A stretch of 9,252 nt of DNA from NCBI GenBank assembly GCA_001800085.1, contig MGUS01000032.1:7797-17048 (forward strand), read 5' to 3'. The translations under genes were made by a program, and so were the position numbers. The first letter of the stretch is position 1. Every line of letters starts with the position of its first letter. The DNA is from Elusimicrobia bacterium RIFCSPLOWO2_01_FULL_60_11 (lineage in GTDB: Bacteria; Elusimicrobiota; Elusimicrobia; 2-02-FULL-39-32). The notes under the pieces are model-generated. The model saw nothing but the letters and a program-made list of their open reading frames with translations. It did not search any database and had not been told where the DNA came from. Below are positions 6,558 to 9,252 of this stretch, piece by piece.

Positions 6558-7610
6558 ATGCTGGGCGTCTACGGGGCTGCTTTGTTCATGTCGCTGGCCG
6601 GAGGGTTCGTTTTTGTGCCCTTCTCCATCTGGCTCGCCCGGAAGATGAGCGTGATGGACCGGCCCGATTTCCGCAAAGTCCACCGCGACCCCCTGCCCCG
6701 CTGGGGCGGCCTGGGCCTGGCCCTCTCGGTCTTCCTTTCCGTCGGCGTCCTCTACTTCTTCTCCGCCCAATTCCAGACCCTCCTCACCTACCGCCACAGC
6801 GTCTATAACGGCAAGGAATTCGCGGGGGTGCTCTCGCTCAACAAGCAGGTCATCGGCATCCTCTTCGGCTCCCTCTTCGTCCTGGGCCTGGGCATGTGGG
6901 ACGACAAGGCGGGCACCTCGGCCCCCGTCAAACTCCTGCTCCAGATGATCGCGGCCTACATCGCCATGGATTACGGCGTGCGCCTTTCGGGCATCGTCCT
7001 GCCCTGGGGCGACAGCTACATCACTTTCCCTCTCATCGTGAGCCAGATGATCACGGTGGTATGGCTCATCGGGTTCATGAACACCGTCAACCTGGTGGAC
7101 GGCCTCGACGGCTTGGCCGCCGGGATCTGCGCCATCGCGGCCGGAACTTTTCTTATTGTGGCCGTGCTCCAGGGCCAAACGCAGGTGGTCTGGTTCTCCA
7201 AGCAGTTGAAGCTTGCGGGAGTCCTTTCCGCGGCCCTTTTCGGCGCCTGCCTGAGCTTTCTCTGGTTCAATTTCCACCCGGCAAAGGTCTTCATGGGGGA
7301 CGGCGGAGCGCTTTTTCTGGGCTACATGCTGGCCTCCATCACGGTCATCGGCACCTTGAAGACCACCGCCTTCTTCTCGCTCATCATCCCCATCGTGGTG
7401 GTGGCCCTCCCCGTGCTCGACGTCGCCGCCTCCATATTCCGCCGCCTGCGGAGCGGCCGCAAGGTGATGGAGCCGGACAGCGGGCACCTTCACCACCAAC
7501 TGTTGCGCCACGGCTGGACGCACAGGGAAGCCGTCATGGGCGTCTACATCGTCACGCTCCTCTTCTCCCTCTTCTCCATATTGCTCACGGTCTTCAAAGG
7601 AAAGGTATGA
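6558..7610 (+). CDS. wecA: Polyprenyl-phosphate GlcNAc-1-phosphate transferase (WecA/TagO type)
   Basis: An integral inner-membrane enzyme that starts lipid-linked glycans by moving a sugar-1-phosphate, usually GlcNAc-1-P, from the UDP-sugar to undecaprenyl phosphate. The protein has 350 residues with about ten or eleven membrane helices. Family motifs are VHRDPLPRWGG (41-51), GMWDDKAGTSAPVKLL (112-127, with the Asp115-Asp116 pair), NTVNLVDGLDGLAAG (175-189), WFNFHPAKVFMGDGG (236-250), and the sugar-nucleotide selective loop EPDSGHLHHQLLRHG (305-319), whose HLHH matches WecA/TagO better than MraY. The ATG at 6558 has no good Shine-Dalgarno. A second in-frame ATG at 6588 is less likely because it would cut the first helix. 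The end overlaps the wecB start by four bases (ATGA), so the two are translationally coupled. Product specificity is inferred from the family and from wecB. Confidence 0.92.
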   Translation: MLGVYGAALFMSLAGGFVFVPFSIWLARKMSVMDRPDFRKVHRDPLPRWGGLGLALSVFLSVGVLYFFSAQFQTLLTYRHSVYNGKEFAGVLSLNKQVIGILFGSLFVLGLGMWDDKAGTSAPVKLLLQMIAAYIAMDYGVRLSGIVLPWGDSYITFPLIVSQMITVVWLIGFMNTVNLVDGLDGLAAGICAIAAGTFLIVAVLQGQTQVVWFSKQLKLAGVLSAALFGACLSFLWFNFHPAKVFMGDGGALFLGYMLASITVIGTLKTTAFFSLIIPIVVVALPVLDVAASIFRRLRSGRKVMEPDSGHLHHQLLRHGWTHREAVMGVYIVTLLFSLFSILLTVFKGKV

Positions 7611-8770
7611 AAAAGATACTCTGCGTCTTCGGCACGCGCCCCGAAGCGGTCAAGATGGCCCCCGTGGTGCGCGAACTGATGAAACGCAAGCGCCGCTTCG
7701 CCGTCAAGCTCTGCGTGACGGCCCAGCACCGCTCCATGCTCGACGACGTCCTGAAGATATTCCACCTGGTGCCCGACTACGACTTGAACATCATGAAAGA
7801 AGGCCAGTCCCTGGAGCACATCACCGAGCTCGTGATGAAGAAAGTCACCCCCGTCTTGAAGCGCGAGAAGCCGGACCTGGTCCTCGTCCACGGGGACACC
7901 TCCACGACATTCGTCACCGCGCTCGCCGCTTTTTATCAGAGGATCCCCGTGGGCCATGTGGAGGCGGGCCTCCGCTCCTACGATTTCGACAACCCTTTTC
8001 CCGAAGAAGGCAACCGCCGCCTGACGGACGACCTCTCCACCCTGCACTTCGCGGCCACGCCTACGGGCAAAAAGAACCTGCTCGCCGAGAACATCGCGCC
8101 CCAGGGCATCTACATCACGGGCAACACGGTCATCGACGCCTTGAAGTGGGCGGTGCTCCAGCCCCATGTCTTTGAGAACAAGACCCTGCGGGATTTCTTC
8201 GGCCATGTCATGCAAGACGCCGACGCCCAGATCATCCTTGTGACCGCGCACAGGCGGGAGAATTTCGGCAAGCCCCTGAACGACGTCTTCCGCGCTCTCA
8301 AAAAGGCCGCCGACCGCTTCAAGAACGCCCGCATCGTCTACCCGGTGCACTTGAACCCCAATGTCCTTGTCCCCGCCAGGAAGATCCTGGGCGGGCACCC
8401 GCGCGTCCTTCTGCTTCCGCCCCTGAACTACCTGGACTTCGCCTGCCTGATGGAGCGCTCCACTTTCGTTGTGACCGATTCGGGCGGGCTTCAGGAAGAA
8501 GCGCCCTCGCTCGGCAAGCCCGTGCTGGTCTTGAGGAAAGTGACCGAGCGCCCCGAAGCTGTCGCGGCGTCCACCGCGCGCGTCATCGGCACCGACTTCA
8601 ACAAGGTCTACGGCGAGATCTCCCGCCTGCTCACGCAGGACGACCTCTACACCAAGATGGCGAACGCGGTCAACCCTTACGGGGACGGCAAGGCCGCCGC
8701 GCGCACGGCGGAGGCCATCCTCCACCACTTCGGCCTGGCCCAGCGCCCCAAGGATTTTTCCCCAAGCTGA
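7607..8770 (+). CDS. wecB: UDP-N-acetylglucosamine 2-epimerase (non-hydrolysing)
   Basis: A cytosolic enzyme that interconverts UDP-GlcNAc and UDP-ManNAc, supplying ManNAc-type sugars for surface polysaccharide. At 387 residues it fits the family (about 370-390). Landmarks are FGTRPEAVKMAPV (8-20), TAQHRSMLD (38-46), VHGDTSTTF (94-102, Asp97), HVEAGLRS (117-124), FPEEGNRRLTD (131-141), TGNTVIDAL (171-179), TAHRRENFGKPL (213-224, His215) and DSGGLQEEAPSLGKPVLVLR (291-310, Ser292 and Glu298), which covers the UDP-binding region. The family usually has FPEEINR where Gly135 stands here, a small change. The ATG at 7607 overlaps the wecA stop as ATGA and follows AAAGGAAAGG (7596-7605). A much longer upstream open frame covers wecA in another frame and is an artefact. 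No wecC (UDP-ManNAc dehydrogenase) follows in the window. Confidence 0.96.
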   Translation: MKKILCVFGTRPEAVKMAPVVRELMKRKRRFAVKLCVTAQHRSMLDDVLKIFHLVPDYDLNIMKEGQSLEHITELVMKKVTPVLKREKPDLVLVHGDTSTTFVTALAAFYQRIPVGHVEAGLRSYDFDNPFPEEGNRRLTDDLSTLHFAATPTGKKNLLAENIAPQGIYITGNTVIDALKWAVLQPHVFENKTLRDFFGHVMQDADAQIILVTAHRRENFGKPLNDVFRALKKAADRFKNARIVYPVHLNPNVLVPARKILGGHPRVLLLPPLNYLDFACLMERSTFVVTDSGGLQEEAPSLGKPVLVLRKVTERPEAVAASTARVIGTDFNKVYGEISRLLTQDDLYTKMANAVNPYGDGKAAARTAEAILHHFGLAQRPKDFSPS

Positions 8771-8772
8771 AA

Positions 8773-9252
8773 TTGCCCCGCAAGACCCTAGCTCTTCTGC
8801 TCCTCTCGGCCCTCTTCGTCTCCAAGGCCGCGGCCGCCCCTTCGCAGCGCTCAGGGACGGTGGAGGCGCCAGAGGCGCTGGCCGCCGTGCGCGCGCCGCC
8901 TTTCTTTTGGAACGAGCGGGAGGGCCGGTCCACATTCCGCATGGCGCTCCTCCTCTATTGGAGCGGGCAGGAACCCGCCAGCACATTCACGCTTGTGGCC
9001 CCGCTCTACTACAGCGCCGTGAGCGAGGGCGAGGACCTGCGCGTCCTCCTGCCCCTCCACTTCCGCTACCGCGTGGGCGGCGAATCCTCAACGCTCTGGG
9101 GGCCTTACTTCGAGAAAAAGACCCCCGATTCCCTCACGCGCTTCGCGGTGCCCCTCTTCTGGGTCTATAAGGACAGCGATGTGTCCCAGGGCCTCATCCC
9201 GCCCTACTTCTGGCGCCGCAAGGCGGACCGCCAATTCGAGGTGGGCTTCCCG
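8773..9252 (+). CDS. Exported aromatic-repeat protein, N-terminal part (cut by window end)
   Basis: An open frame runs from TTG at 8773, two bases after the wecB stop, to the window edge without a stop: 160 codons so far. It starts with a clear signal peptide: PRK, then the hydrophobic TLALLLLSALFV, then SKAAAA with a likely cut near AAA-APSQ (around residue 22). From about residue 60 a degenerate repeat of about 16-19 residues appears, each unit opening with Pro and aromatics: APLYYS, LPLHFRY, GPYFEKK, VPLFWVYKD, PPYFWRRK. The alternating polar/aromatic strands suggest beta structure, perhaps an outer-membrane barrel or a periplasmic beta protein. I do not recognise a named family. TTG is chosen because it directly precedes the signal peptide. 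The ribosome-binding site is weak, so coupling to wecB is likely. The position suggests a link to surface polysaccharide, but that is inference. Confidence 0.75.
   Translation, partial: MPRKTLALLLLSALFVSKAAAAPSQRSGTVEAPEALAAVRAPPFFWNEREGRSTFRMALLLYWSGQEPASTFTLVAPLYYSAVSEGEDLRVLLPLHFRYRVGGESSTLWGPYFEKKTPDSLTRFAVPLFWVYKDSDVSQGLIPPYFWRRKADRQFEVGFP

Noticed and set aside
6896..8770. 624-codon reading of the wecB frame as a long fusion protein
   Set aside because: The first 237 codons are an out-of-frame reading of wecA. The ATG at 7607 with its Shine-Dalgarno and the ATGA overlap give the normal WecB N-terminus.
7544..8986. 480-codon minus-strand open frame opposite wecB and the exported protein gene
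   Set aside because: Shadow of the well-supported wecB and the downstream exported-protein frame. Its Arg/Gly/Ala-rich composition has no recognisable domain.

Overview
The window is a GC-rich bacterial chromosome segment, all on the + strand. It contains ordinary housekeeping and envelope genes interrupted by an accessory patch of about 2.8 kb. No gene gives a firm taxonomic placement. High GC, strong GC bias at third codon positions (which creates long antisense shadow frames), many dispersed hairpin repeats and an orphan DUF4143 ATPase would suit an uncultivated Gram-negative lineage, for example something Elusimicrobiota- or Deltaproteobacteria-like, but this is a low-confidence guess.

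Layout: (1) 1-125 is the cut end of a structured repeat lying in the leader of glyA. (2) 150-2037 is glyA-upp, two tightly spaced genes of one-carbon/glycine metabolism and uracil salvage. (3) 2038-4837 is the accessory patch. It starts with an AT-rich promoter region and an AAA+/DUF4143 ATPase gene. Next comes a duplicated, diverged 82-bp piece of the upp 3' end, then a gene-free repeat graveyard, then a two-gene toxin-antitoxin module (ribbon-helix-helix antitoxin and PIN-domain toxin) behind a 26-bp palindromic operator. (4) 4873-5265 is a small DoxX-like membrane protein, followed by a long palindromic repeat. (5) 5472-6548 is rsgA, a ribosome-assembly GTPase that starts at TTG directly after another hairpin repeat. 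(6) 6558-9252 is a coupled group: a WecA/TagO-type polyprenyl-phosphate GlcNAc-1-phosphate transferase, WecB (UDP-GlcNAc 2-epimerase), and the first 160 codons of an exported protein built of aromatic-rich repeats, cut by the window end.

Working picture: glyA-upp, doxX, rsgA and wecA-wecB look like resident genes. The patch between upp and doxX looks acquired at the upp 3' end. An intact upp stands on its left. A second copy of the upp tail lies on the right of the ATPase gene and differs mostly by synonymous changes. A possible last scrap of the upp tail (Phe-Gly-Thr-Lys-stop) has become the C-terminus of the PIN toxin. This resembles insertion of DNA that carried its own upp 3' end and restored the gene.

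The most distinctive non-coding feature is a repeat family with three copies in 5.4 kb (about 1-125 inverted, 3869-4013, 5269-5412). Each copy has long imperfect outer inverted arms around two small hairpins. The stem of the second hairpin changes between copies while pairing is kept.
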